Assembly: GCA_900168235.1 (NCBI GenBank)
Contig: FUZG01000003.1
Location: 62,001 to 126,000 of the forward strand
Length of the DNA stretch: 64,000 nt
DNA from: Lachnospiraceae bacterium
Lineage (GTDB): Bacteria; Bacillota; Clostridia; Lachnospirales; Lachnospiraceae
Direction: 5' to 3'
The notes below the pieces were generated by a model. The model did not search any database. It was not told where the DNA came from and worked only from the letters and a program-made list of their open reading frames with translations. The translations under genes were made by a program, and so were the position numbers. Shown here piece after piece: positions 52,741 through 60,291 of the stretch (its first letter is position 1; each line of letters opens with the position of its first letter).

Positions 52741-53670
52741 TTATTGAAAGTCCTTTTTCAGCACATCCATAACCATCTGAGCTCTGTCTTTTATGGTCAT
52801 TCCTTCCCTGGGACGGGAAATCTCATAGATTCTCAGCGCAGCCCCCATCTTTGAAATAAGCTTATACATCTGAGGCTGTGTACCAAATCTCACATAATCC
52901 TCTGAGCGATAAAAATTATTTAAAAGCATCATTATCTTGTCAGCACCGGTAATCTCCCTGATTTCAGGCTTATCTCCATCATTTATGGTGAGATAAAACA
53001 TCACCGATGTAGGAAGGACGCGATCTTCGTAGACATCCGAACTATCTACGAAATACTTGAATCTCTCATCTAAAGTGACCGGCTTTAACTTCTTCGGATC
53101 AAATCCATAGTGTTCTACCGTATCCCTGCAAAGACGTCTGATAGGGTGCGATGAGTAAACAACCGGTTCCTCTTTATCATTAAATCCGATACGCATAACA
53201 TCATCAGACATAAATCCAAGACCATTGTTTATGAGCTCAGTTGTCATGGTAGACTTTCCTGCACCGGACTCACCTGATATCAGAACAGATTTATCATTAT
53301 ATGAAAGAACACTTCCGTGAACAGTAAGATTTGCTCTCTCGATGATAATGCGGGGAAATGCAAAGTTCATGAGGGTCAGATAGAAGTTCGTAGGATCACA
53401 GTCTTCCTTAAGACTATATGCGATCCGCTTTCCTTCACTTACTCTGTAGAACCCTGTATCTACCTTGTAAAACTTTATGAAATCTTCTCCATAAATATAA
53501 GCCGCTTCCATTCCCACCATTCCTTCAGACGAAACCAGCGACTCATCCCAGAGACTATCCTGTCTTTCCAATATAACATCGGGTGACTCAAATTCCGCAG
53601 CCGGAACACCATAAAGCGGTGTATCTGACAAAACGTCAAAACCAAATAATCTATACTTAAAAGTATTCAT
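52741..53670 (-). CDS. HPr-kinase-like tailoring kinase of the lasso-type locus
   Basis: 309 aa. The N-terminal 120 residues are specific to this group. The C-terminal half resembles the HPr kinase catalytic domain, with P-loop GESGAGKST (133-141) and a Walker-B-like MSDDVMRIG shortly after. In paeninodin-type clusters a homologous kinase phosphorylates the C-terminal Ser of the lasso precursor. Here the precursor directly upstream (131 bp gap, with an attenuator-like hairpin) contains no Ser, so Thr, Tyr or another substrate must be used. The related HPr-rel-A systems of exopolysaccharide loci are the alternative family; the adjoining precursor and cyclase favour the RiPP reading. Confidence 0.82.
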   Translation of the reverse strand: MNTFKYRLFGFDVLSDTPLYGVPAAEFESPDVILERQDSLWDESLVSSEGMVGMEAAYIYGEDFIKFYKVDTGFYRVSEGKRIAYSLKEDCDPTNFYLTLMNFAFPRIIIERANLTVHGSVLSYNDKSVLISGESGAGKSTMTTELINNGLGFMSDDVMRIGFNDKEEPVVYSSHPIRRLCRDTVEHYGFDPKKLKPVTLDERFKYFVDSSDVYEDRVLPTSVMFYLTINDGDKPEIREITGADKIMMLLNNFYRSEDYVRFGTQPQMYKLISKMGAALRIYEISRPREGMTIKDRAQMVMDVLKKDFQ

Positions 53671-53698
53671 TTATGAATCCTTCTATAAAAACTAAATC

Positions 53699-53746
53699 CA
53701 AAAATAGACCGGAAGTCTGGCTCACTATCCAGATCTGCCGGTCTAT
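53699..53746 (-). terminator. Attenuator/terminator between precursor and kinase genes
   Basis: On the minus strand ATAGACCGG and CCGGTCTAT form a 9-bp outer stem with an inner TCTGG/CCAGA stem, followed by TTTTTG. It lies about 55 nt after the precursor stop. It would end most transcripts after the precursor and let some continue into the kinase, a common way to make precursor in excess. Confidence 0.75.
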
Positions 53747-53800
53747 CTCCTATACTACAATATACGCTTCTCAAGAAGTCATTCTTCTTAGTAACATAAA

Positions 53801-53962
53801 TTAGTTGCGAGTGTAGTTTCCATCCTCACCAAATCTATGATACCAAGCATTCTCTTCGTGATCGTAAACTGTCTTTCCGTCCTCTGTGTGATTATCTTGC
53901 GGACCGCCTGCTGTAGCATTGATAGCAAGTTCCTGAAGCTCAGGTGTATTCCACTTTCTCAT
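53801..53962 (-). CDS. Lasso-type RiPP precursor peptide (53 aa)
   Basis: A 53-residue frame with AAAGGAG about 9 nt before ATG, placed between cyclase and kinase genes. The leader has the lasso pattern aromatic-x2-P-x-L-x2-L...T-x: W4, P7, L9, L12, T17, A18. The predicted core starts GGP at 19, matching the AGP start of paeninodin. Glu27 is then core position 9, the usual ring-closing acid (alternatives Asp28, or Asp23 as core position 5). The core would be 35 residues, long for a lasso, rich in D, E, H, Y and W, and ends ...GNYTRN. The peptide has no Ser or Cys. The assignment rests on leader pattern and context; the final structure is unknown. Confidence 0.8.
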   Translation of the reverse strand: MRKWNTPELQELAINATAGGPQDNHTEDGKTVYDHEENAWYHRFGEDGNYTRN

Positions 53963-54051
53963 AGTATTTATCTCCTTTCCCTTTGATGCATTTATATTAA
54001 CACATCTCTTTGACCAATTTTAAATTCTAACGTAACTGTAACAATTAAAGA

Positions 54052-55956
54052 TCATGATGTTGCCCGGTCCATTACATCAAGCAAAAGAATTATACCCATG
54101 ATATTAGCAAGTTTCCATCCCGAATAATTCTTTGGGTCATCAACAATAGCTTTTCTAAGCTTGTCCACGTCTATCCACTTATTTGAACCCACCCGGTCTA
54201 TCAATGCAAGGCCATCATGCCTTACTGCATCCCATTCTCTAGAGAGACGCTGCTTTTTATCAGATGCCTGGACTCCCTTATTTGTTACATTGAGGATATG
54301 GTCCGGAACGATTCCTTTCATGTACTCCCGTATCAGTCTCCTGTCCCTGCCCTCCTTTGTAAACTGCTCTACAGGAAGACTCATGCACCATTCTATAACC
54401 TTTTTATCACGGGTAGGATCTCTTTCAAGGATTCCCTCTTTAGATGTAAGTGTCGACGAAAAATCACTGATCTGCCTCAGAATTATCATTTTATCCAGCT
54501 TTTTTTTCATCTCAGCAAAATTCTCACCGGTCCGTCTGTTCTCTTCAAAAACCTCTCTCAGATATCTTTCTGTTTCAGCCCTTCCCGGAGCATCCTTCAT
54601 CAAAAACGTTTCATCTATTCCACGATATTCATGCTTGATCAAGCCGGCTTTATCCTTCAAAAAACTTTTAAGGAAATATTTAAAGCTATAACCGTTATTT
54701 TTACAATATGCTCTGGATTCGCTGAGTAATTTTATGTACCTGTGACTTCTAAATAATTCATTTGTATAGAGAGCGTAATCTCCAAATGAAACGCTGAGAT
54801 TACCATATTCGCCTGTAAGGATCAGCTTTATCCCCTTCTCACGGGCTTTTTTATAGGTATTCTGGAACCATGCCATATTATAAACTGACTTTATGGGCTG
54901 ACCGGCATAATCAACCATTTCTTTATTCATATTCCAAATATTGATATCACTCATATCCAGAAATGAACAGTCAAGATTTTTGAAAATTTCCGCCGTTTTT
55001 CTAACGAATCCGGATTCGTCCGTAGCACCGCCGCGTCCATCCTTTTCTGTAAGAAGTCCCTTTTCAGGTATCATTGTAAATGTATGAAGTTTCTTTCCCT
55101 GCTTTTCCAGAAAAGGTGCAGCAAAAGCATTTACTGTGTTTGAGTCAAACCCTCCGCTGAGACATATTCCTGTTTCTGACTCTGAACGAAGAACTCTTGT
55201 TACTGCATCATGCATCAGTTCCTGAAATGCCTCACGATATTCATCATCACTCTTAAGCCGCAGTTCCCTGCCATCCATCATAGGCATCCAGTACTGCTTT
55301 TCATGCACTCCTTCATCATCAAATATCAGATATGAGCCAAGCGAGATCCTTTTTACCTCACACGTGATCGTTTCATTAATATCACGGAATAATCCAAGAG
55401 TTGATTCACCTAAATAATAAGAAACCCATCGCTCATTAATGGTATTTGACGCAAGAGGTCTCAACGACTCAATAAAGGTCGAAAAGAACAAAGTCTTGCC
55501 GATCACCCTGTAATAAAGAAATCTATATCCGGTTGCATCACCAACAAGAAACAGCTTTCTCCTTTTTTCATCAAAATACGCAAATGAATATGCTCCCAAC
55601 GGATCGTTTAATCTGCGGTCTTCAAACTTTCTGAAAAATCTGTATAAAAGATCTCCATCAGCCATATCGGACCAGGTCTCAGAAGCCATTCCGAGTGCAC
55701 GTCCAATCTCATCCCTATTATCCAGAACTACATCAGCATCGAACCATATACCGCTTTCCTTGTCCCGCAACGGACTTTTTTCCTTATGAGATTCCACCGT
55801 AAAATACTGTGTCACACATCCCATATAAATACCATTATCATAAATCTCTGAAAACTTATCTATAGGACACTTCAGTGCAGGCGCTTTCAATATATCCTGC
55901 TGTTCCTTTGCTATAGGTCTGCCATCAAGGCTAACTGCTCCCCAAATTATCGACAT
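54052..55956 (-). CDS. Asparagine-synthetase-like lasso cyclase (C protein)
   Basis: 634 aa. The N-terminal 220 residues form a class II glutaminase fold lacking the catalytic Cys2 (it reads MSIIWGAV), so it cannot use glutamine. The C-terminal ATP-pyrophosphatase domain has the PP-loop SGGFDS (267-272) and downstream LTGEYGNLSVSFGD. This is the layout of lasso C proteins, which adenylate the ring acid and form the isopeptide bond to the core N-terminus. AGAGG lies before ATG. It is the first gene of the minus-strand unit and ends 89 bp before the precursor. A conventional Asn synthetase is unlikely given the missing Cys and the neighbours. Confidence 0.85.
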   Translation of the reverse strand: MSIIWGAVSLDGRPIAKEQQDILKAPALKCPIDKFSEIYDNGIYMGCVTQYFTVESHKEKSPLRDKESGIWFDADVVLDNRDEIGRALGMASETWSDMADGDLLYRFFRKFEDRRLNDPLGAYSFAYFDEKRRKLFLVGDATGYRFLYYRVIGKTLFFSTFIESLRPLASNTINERWVSYYLGESTLGLFRDINETITCEVKRISLGSYLIFDDEGVHEKQYWMPMMDGRELRLKSDDEYREAFQELMHDAVTRVLRSESETGICLSGGFDSNTVNAFAAPFLEKQGKKLHTFTMIPEKGLLTEKDGRGGATDESGFVRKTAEIFKNLDCSFLDMSDINIWNMNKEMVDYAGQPIKSVYNMAWFQNTYKKAREKGIKLILTGEYGNLSVSFGDYALYTNELFRSHRYIKLLSESRAYCKNNGYSFKYFLKSFLKDKAGLIKHEYRGIDETFLMKDAPGRAETERYLREVFEENRRTGENFAEMKKKLDKMIILRQISDFSSTLTSKEGILERDPTRDKKVIEWCMSLPVEQFTKEGRDRRLIREYMKGIVPDHILNVTNKGVQASDKKQRLSREWDAVRHDGLALIDRVGSNKWIDVDKLRKAIVDDPKNYSGWKLANIMGIILLLDVMDRATS

Positions 55957-56379
55957 TAATAAACCTCTTCTTTTTTCAAATACTTTATTTACGACACCAA
56001 TTTAGAATTATAGCATCTAACACATCCTAAAAAAAGATTGTACAACGTTCATTCTCCTGCAGTTTGATTCACGACCGTTTTTGCTTTTATTTTTGCGCAA
56101 TACTGAATCCAGTCATTAAATCAAATCAACATTTTCTTAAGATTTTCAGTCCACAAACACCGTATTACATAAGATTTCCACAATTATATGTTCAAAAAAT
56201 TGTACACGGTTTCTGTCGTTATTTTTAAAGATTGTATGAAATAATGTGCTAAGAAAGGCATTAAGTTTTGTATACAGTATACGATATACAAGATGCAGTC
56301 ACTGATAAGTAATTAAAAAACTAGAACATTATTCACACGTCTGAAGGAACAGACATTTACAAAACCAGGAGGAAATCAT
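55957..56379. other. Divergent intergenic region between cyclase and transglutaminase-like genes
   Basis: 423 bp without a gene. On the minus strand TATAAT (56007-56012) lies about 50 nt upstream of the cyclase start and is its probable -10; the -35 is weak. Near the plus-strand gene, TTGTATA...TATACAA with an inner GTATAC (about 56268-56292) forms an imperfect palindrome that could bind a regulator. AGGAGG precedes ATG 56380. Confidence 0.45.
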
Positions 56380-58143
56380 ATGATAATGCTCAGAAACACA
56401 GTGTCAGGCAAAATTGTGAGGTTTATGTTGGTTGAAGCACTTTTGATCATGTTCTTCATCATAACAGCAGGAATAAACAATAATATTCATGCTGCATCTA
56501 TCAGCGATTCAGATAAAAATGAATTAAAATCTATGTTTCTCCAAATGCTTGAGACTACAGATACTTCTGAGCACGATGTTTCCAAATACAAGATCAAAAA
56601 TTATACAGATTTAAGAGAAATTTTTGAAGAAGTTTGCAAAAACGAAGGCGAATTAGCTTCGATCTGCTATACAACAACCCATATAGATACCGTAAACTCC
56701 AAAGGATACGTTTCAAAGGTCAGCCTTTCCTGCTTTGAAAACGAAAAAGACTTTGATAAAAACTATGCTGATATAAAGGAAACTGTAGATTCTATTCTAA
56801 GCGGAATCACCGACGACATGACAGATGCAGACAAAGCCCTGTATCTTCATGAAGCATTAATTAACAGAACAACAGCTGTCACCAATGCCGAAATGCGTGA
56901 CAGATGCGAAGCCGGACCGCTTCTTTTCAAACGCGGAAACTGTTTTGGCTATACACTGGCATATTCATATCTCTTAAAGAGAGCAGGCATTGAGTCTGTC
57001 AGAGCATACAATAAAGCACACACTTGGAGTGTTGTTAAGCTCGACGGCGAATGGTATCACGTTGATGTTACATGGGATGATCCCATTTCAAGTGCAGATG
57101 TGGATCACAAGTTTTTCCTCAGAACAGATAAAGAATTTCAGAATGACCCTGTGGCAGCAGACCGCCATCTGAATTACACCATGAAAGACAGCGCAGGAAA
57201 TAATATCAGCGCTACTTCAACAAAGTACTCAGACAGCTTTATCCACAACGTTAAAAATGTTGGAATCATGACATTTAAGGACGGTTACTGGCAGTACTCC
57301 AAGGATGGAAAGACCTACAGAGGACGTCTTACTGATACAGAAGCACAGGAAGTTACAGAAGATGCAGAAGACGAAAATCCCGGATCAGAAGCACAGGAAC
57401 CCGCTGATGACGAAGAAGAGGACGAAGACGAAGAAGATCTGTCTCCTTGGACAATGGTAATTGGTGCGCCTGCTCCTTCAACTCCTGACCCCGAGCCGGA
57501 ATCAGAGCATGCACATGAAACAGAAGCAAAATTTTACCTCTGCAAGGGAGACCGCACAAACTTTAAACCTGATAATTACATAAGCCTCGGCAACGGAACA
57601 ATTACCGAAACAGAACAGCTTGCAGATGACGAGGATGCTATTCTCGCAGCACTTGGTGAAGTACCCGACTATTCTTCTTATCTGTCAGATGGACAGCGCG
57701 TTTGCTGGTATTCCGTTAAAGAAGTTTGGGACGGCTGGCACGTTGATGGTCAGATCATTACAGATGAAGAAGCTCAGTCATCCGAAGCAGCTGCTGAGGA
57801 AGCAGTATCTGAGGAAGCAGCAGATATTTCTGAGGAAGAACTCGAGGATCCCGAAAATGAACCCGAATCAGAATCAGAACCTGCACATACAACAACAACA
57901 GCAAAGTTTTACATCTGTAAGGGAGACCGCACAAATTTCAAGCCTGACAACTTCATAAGTCTCGGCAACGGAACAATTACTAAAACAGAACGTCTTGCAG
58001 ATGATGAAGATGCTATTCTCGCAGCACTTGGCGAAGTACCTGACTATTCTTCATATCTGTCAGACGGACAGCGCATTTGCTGGTATTCCGTTAAAGAAGT
58101 TTGGGACGGCTGGCACGTTGATGGTCAGATTGTTTCAGAATAA
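56380..58143 (+). CDS. Secreted transglutaminase-like protein with two near-identical C-terminal modules
   Basis: 587 aa. A hydrophobic signal segment (about residues 16-35) ends HAAS. The transglutaminase-like core has an intact triad: C188 (RGNCFGYTL), H214 (AHTWSVV) and D229 (YHVDVTWDD). After an acidic linker come two modules of about 78 residues (383-460 and 508-585) that differ at only a few positions and are separated by an Glu/Ala-rich spacer. Each contains AKFY-CKGDRTNFKPDN and VWDGWHVDGQI. The modules match no family I know and may bind the cell wall or a glycan. The fold is related to lasso B2 peptidases, but export makes a direct B2 role unlikely. It may act on peptidoglycan or on exported product. 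Confidence 0.8.
   Translation: MIMLRNTVSGKIVRFMLVEALLIMFFIITAGINNNIHAASISDSDKNELKSMFLQMLETTDTSEHDVSKYKIKNYTDLREIFEEVCKNEGELASICYTTTHIDTVNSKGYVSKVSLSCFENEKDFDKNYADIKETVDSILSGITDDMTDADKALYLHEALINRTTAVTNAEMRDRCEAGPLLFKRGNCFGYTLAYSYLLKRAGIESVRAYNKAHTWSVVKLDGEWYHVDVTWDDPISSADVDHKFFLRTDKEFQNDPVAADRHLNYTMKDSAGNNISATSTKYSDSFIHNVKNVGIMTFKDGYWQYSKDGKTYRGRLTDTEAQEVTEDAEDENPGSEAQEPADDEEEDEDEEDLSPWTMVIGAPAPSTPDPEPESEHAHETEAKFYLCKGDRTNFKPDNYISLGNGTITETEQLADDEDAILAALGEVPDYSSYLSDGQRVCWYSVKEVWDGWHVDGQIITDEEAQSSEAAAEEAVSEEAADISEEELEDPENEPESESEPAHTTTTAKFYICKGDRTNFKPDNFISLGNGTITKTERLADDEDAILAALGEVPDYSSYLSDGQRICWYSVKEVWDGWHVDGQIVSE
57526..57760 (+). repeat. Intragenic direct repeat, copy 1
   Basis: Encodes the first C-terminal module (residues 383-460). 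The DNA is highly similar to 57901-58135, with mostly synonymous changes. Confidence 0.88.
57901..58135 (+). repeat. Intragenic direct repeat, copy 2
   Basis: Encodes the second C-terminal module (residues 508-585), ending two codons before the stop. Protein differences from copy 1 include L/I after FY, Y/F in DNY/DNF, E/K after IT and Q/R before LADD. Confidence 0.88.
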
Positions 58144-58149
58144 TTAACT

Positions 58150-58194
58150 ATGGCTGTCGCACCGGTAACAAAGTCCGGTGTGACAGCCATTTTA
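58150..58194 (+). terminator. Terminator of the transglutaminase-like gene
   Basis: ATGGCTGTC...CACCGG and CCGGTG...GACAGCCAT form a stem of 15 pairs with one mismatch and a 9-nt loop, followed by TTTT. Confidence 0.88.
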
Positions 58195-58219
58195 GGTTCT
58201 CGTAAAATATGCTTATATG

Positions 58220-58365
58220 GTTACTGTTCACTCGCTTACAGCTCGCTCCAGTAACGGATTTTGCCAATTAAATCGCCTCTGGCGATGGGCAAAATCCAAT
58301 GGCTCGCCTTCGTTATTGGGGCATAACTGCGCAGCGTAGTGCGCAGTTTGCCTCTGAACAGTAAC
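58220..58365. mobile_element. MITE copy 2 (146 bp, terminal inverted repeats, 8-bp target duplication)
   Basis: Same element as 992-1138, one G shorter and otherwise identical. Ends are GTTACTGTTCA and TGAACAGTAAC. It is flanked by an 8-bp direct repeat CTTATATG at 58212-58219 and 58366-58373. It lies between the transglutaminase terminator and the promoter of the acetyltransferase gene. The flanking sequences differ from those of copy 1, so this is an independent insertion. Confidence 0.88.
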
Positions 58366-58402
58366 CTTATATGTGACATTTTACGTAATAACTGGTAAGT
58401 AT

Positions 58403-58431
58403 TTGACAATCACGCCGCTTTTTGCTATCGT
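58403..58431 (+). promoter_or_regulatory. Promoter of the acetyltransferase gene
   Basis: -35 TTGACA (58403-58408), a 17-nt spacer and -10 TATCGT (58426-58431). A second -10-like TATAGT follows at about 58449. Confidence 0.65.
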
Positions 58432-58468
58432 CGGTTTTGTGCAAATTATAGTATGAGGATATCTTACC

Positions 58469-59155
58469 ATGAAATTTATTGATCGAATTCTTAACAAAAT
58501 TGTGTCTTATAGAATCAACCATCTCATTTTTCCAAAAGAACTCGCAGATAAAATGCCAATCTACTGCTCCTGGCATGTAGATTGGACAGGTATCGAAAAA
58601 GGTTCCATCGAAATTGATTCTGATAACATCTATAAAGGCATGCTCCAGATCGGACATGACCGGATTGCTAAAGGTCTGATAGGTTCTAAAAAATCAAAAA
58701 TAAATCTCGAACACAACGGAAAGCTGATTTTTAAGGGTCCTGCTGATCTGTCTCAGGGTATTTCAATCTACTGTCATGATAATGCCACCCTCACAATCGG
58801 ACGCGGAATATACACAAACGGCTACTGCACTATCTACTCACGTAAGAAAGTGACCATAGGAAATGATAATATGTGGGGTTGGAATGTTTTACTAATGGAC
58901 AGCGACGGTCACCCTATATTTGACACAGATAATAAAATCATTAACGAGCCGCGTGAGATCAACATCGGTAATAATGTCTGGCTCGCATCTGATTCCAGTA
59001 TCATGAAAGGTGTCAGTATTCCTGATGGCTGCATTGTAGGAAAGGGAAGTACCGTTACCGGCATATACTCAGAGAAAAACGCCATTCTCGCAGGATGTCC
59101 TGCAAAGATCATTAAAAGGAATATCACCTGGAACCGTGGTGACTACAAGATTTAA
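58469..59155 (+). CDS. Hexapeptide-repeat (left-handed beta-helix) O-acetyltransferase
   Basis: 228 aa. An N-terminal extension of about 80 residues is followed by hexapeptide repeats (TIGRGIYTNGYCTIYSRKKVTIGNDNMWGW ... INIGNNVWLASDSSIMKGVSIPDGCIVGKGS) and a C-terminal cap AGCPAKIIKRN. These features match the serine-acetyltransferase/maltose-acetyltransferase-like superfamily used to O-acetylate polysaccharides. GAGGATAT lies about 10 nt before ATG. It is co-transcribed with the GT14 gene 22 bp downstream. Confidence 0.87.
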   Translation: MKFIDRILNKIVSYRINHLIFPKELADKMPIYCSWHVDWTGIEKGSIEIDSDNIYKGMLQIGHDRIAKGLIGSKKSKINLEHNGKLIFKGPADLSQGISIYCHDNATLTIGRGIYTNGYCTIYSRKKVTIGNDNMWGWNVLLMDSDGHPIFDTDNKIINEPREINIGNNVWLASDSSIMKGVSIPDGCIVGKGSTVTGIYSEKNAILAGCPAKIIKRNITWNRGDYKI

Positions 59156-59177
59156 TTGAATATGCCGGGGGAGTATT

Positions 59178-60035
59178 ATGCAGGCTATAATAATGTCAGC
59201 TTATAGGGATTTCGATTCTCTTAATAAGCTTCTTGATATGTATTCACGTAATTTTAAATGCTATGTACACATTGATAAAAGGTCTTCATTTTCTGATACA
59301 CGCCATATCAATCTCCTTAACCAAAAGGAAAATGTGTATGTGATCTCAGAATATGAGATCTTATGGGGTAGTTATCATCATCTCCTGGCGCTCTATCATC
59401 TCTTGAAAATTGCAATGGAAGATCCTGGTAATACAAGATTTCATTTTATCAGCGATTCTGATGTTCCGATCGTGCCATTCTCCAAATTTGAAGACTTTTT
59501 TGAAAATAATGACCATAATTACCTCGAAGTCGCTGATATTACTGACATGCCGGTAATGCAGAAACGATATCAGATCTTTCATTTCCAGCATATTTTCGAT
59601 AGAAAAAGTCCCAACAAACTGATCATTCTTTTAGATAAGATTCTTAGACACCTGCAGTTTCTCATCGGTATTAAGAGAAAGACCAAATATTCCTATAAAG
59701 GTCTTGTCTGGGGCTCGATCACAAGAGAGGCCGCAAAAATATGCCTGGATTACCTTAGCGCCAAGCGGATTAATAATCTAAAATATTGCGAAAATTCCGA
59801 AGAATTTTGGCTTACCAATGCTATACTTGAAAGTCCTCTAAAAGACACTGTTGTCACCGATAATCTCCGCTTTTCGCTTTGGGATGAACAGCACGTGAAC
59901 AGTCCCAAAATCCTCGATATCACAGACCTCGAAAATATCACCTCATCAAATGCTTTTTTTGCAAGAAAGATTCAGGATACTGATAGTGAGCTGTTTAAGA
60001 CCCTTGAGAAAAGATACAACGGATCCAGTACATAA
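59178..60035 (+). CDS. GT14-family (core-2/I-branching type) beta-N-acetylglucosaminyl/xylosyltransferase
   Basis: 285 aa. The family pattern is clear: MQAIIMSAYRDFDSLNKLLDM, the YVHIDKRSS turn, YEILWGSYHHLLALYHLLKIAM and FHFISDSDVPIVP. Bacterial members add GlcNAc or related branches to capsule or exopolysaccharide. GGGGGAG lies before ATG. It has no membrane helix. Together with the acetyltransferase it forms a two-gene unit within the surface-glycan island. Confidence 0.88.
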   Translation: MQAIIMSAYRDFDSLNKLLDMYSRNFKCYVHIDKRSSFSDTRHINLLNQKENVYVISEYEILWGSYHHLLALYHLLKIAMEDPGNTRFHFISDSDVPIVPFSKFEDFFENNDHNYLEVADITDMPVMQKRYQIFHFQHIFDRKSPNKLIILLDKILRHLQFLIGIKRKTKYSYKGLVWGSITREAAKICLDYLSAKRINNLKYCENSEEFWLTNAILESPLKDTVVTDNLRFSLWDEQHVNSPKILDITDLENITSSNAFFARKIQDTDSELFKTLEKRYNGSST

Positions 60036-60037
60036 GA

Positions 60038-60080
60038 AGTGCCCTCGCCGGATAGTTTCAGTCCGGCGAAGGCACTTTTT
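60038..60080 (+). terminator. Terminator of the acetyltransferase-GT14 unit
   Basis: AGTGCC...TCGCCGGA and TCCGGCGA...GGCACT form a 14-15-bp stem with one mismatch, followed by TTTTTT. It also faces the convergent ferredoxin gene (stop at 60088). Confidence 0.92.
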
Positions 60081-60087
60081 ATACTTA

Positions 60088-60291
60088 TCATACATTTTTT
60101 ATCGGACACACTTTTATACACATTCCGCATCCTACACAAATATCCGCATTGATCAATGGATACATAAATCCTGTCTCATCCGGCTCCATCTTTATCGCAT
60201 TTACCGGACACATGTTTTCACATGCATAACACCCGCAGCAATCTTCTTTCTTTGTATAGAGCGTGGGTGTCTTTTTGTTATCTACCTGCAT
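60088..60291 (-). CDS. 2[4Fe-4S] ferredoxin-like protein (detached FrhB N-terminal module)
   Basis: 67 aa with two complete 4Fe-4S motifs: C18-x2-C21-x2-C24-x3-C28-P and C52-x2-C55-x2-C58-x3-C62-P. In many exopolysaccharide loci the same module is fused to the N-terminus of the FrhB-like protein. Here it is a separate gene that overlaps the end of the FrhB-like gene by 10 bp, so the two are probably co-translated and act as one redox complex. Confidence 0.92.
   Translation of the reverse strand: MQVDNKKTPTLYTKKEDCCGCYACENMCPVNAIKMEPDETGFMYPLINADICVGCGMCIKVCPIKNV

Noticed and set aside
52741-53670. Reading the kinase/PqqD pair as an HPr-rel-A exopolysaccharide system
   Set aside because: The pair does occur in such systems and glycosyltransferases are near, but the Asn-synthetase-like protein without Cys2 and the small frame with a lasso leader fit a RiPP locus better. 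Kept as an alternative.
54161-54729. Long open frames on the plus strand opposite the cyclase gene
   Set aside because: They are antisense to a well-supported gene, lack ribosome sites and encode unrecognisable Ser/Leu-rich sequence.
57526-58135. Direct repeats considered as a CRISPR-like or tandem noncoding array
   Set aside because: They are in frame within one gene and encode duplicated protein modules. No CRISPR array was seen anywhere in the window.
56380-58143. Calling the transglutaminase-like protein the missing lasso B2 peptidase
   Set aside because: It has a signal segment and is far larger than B2 proteins, which are cytoplasmic and about 140 aa. Only the fold is shared.
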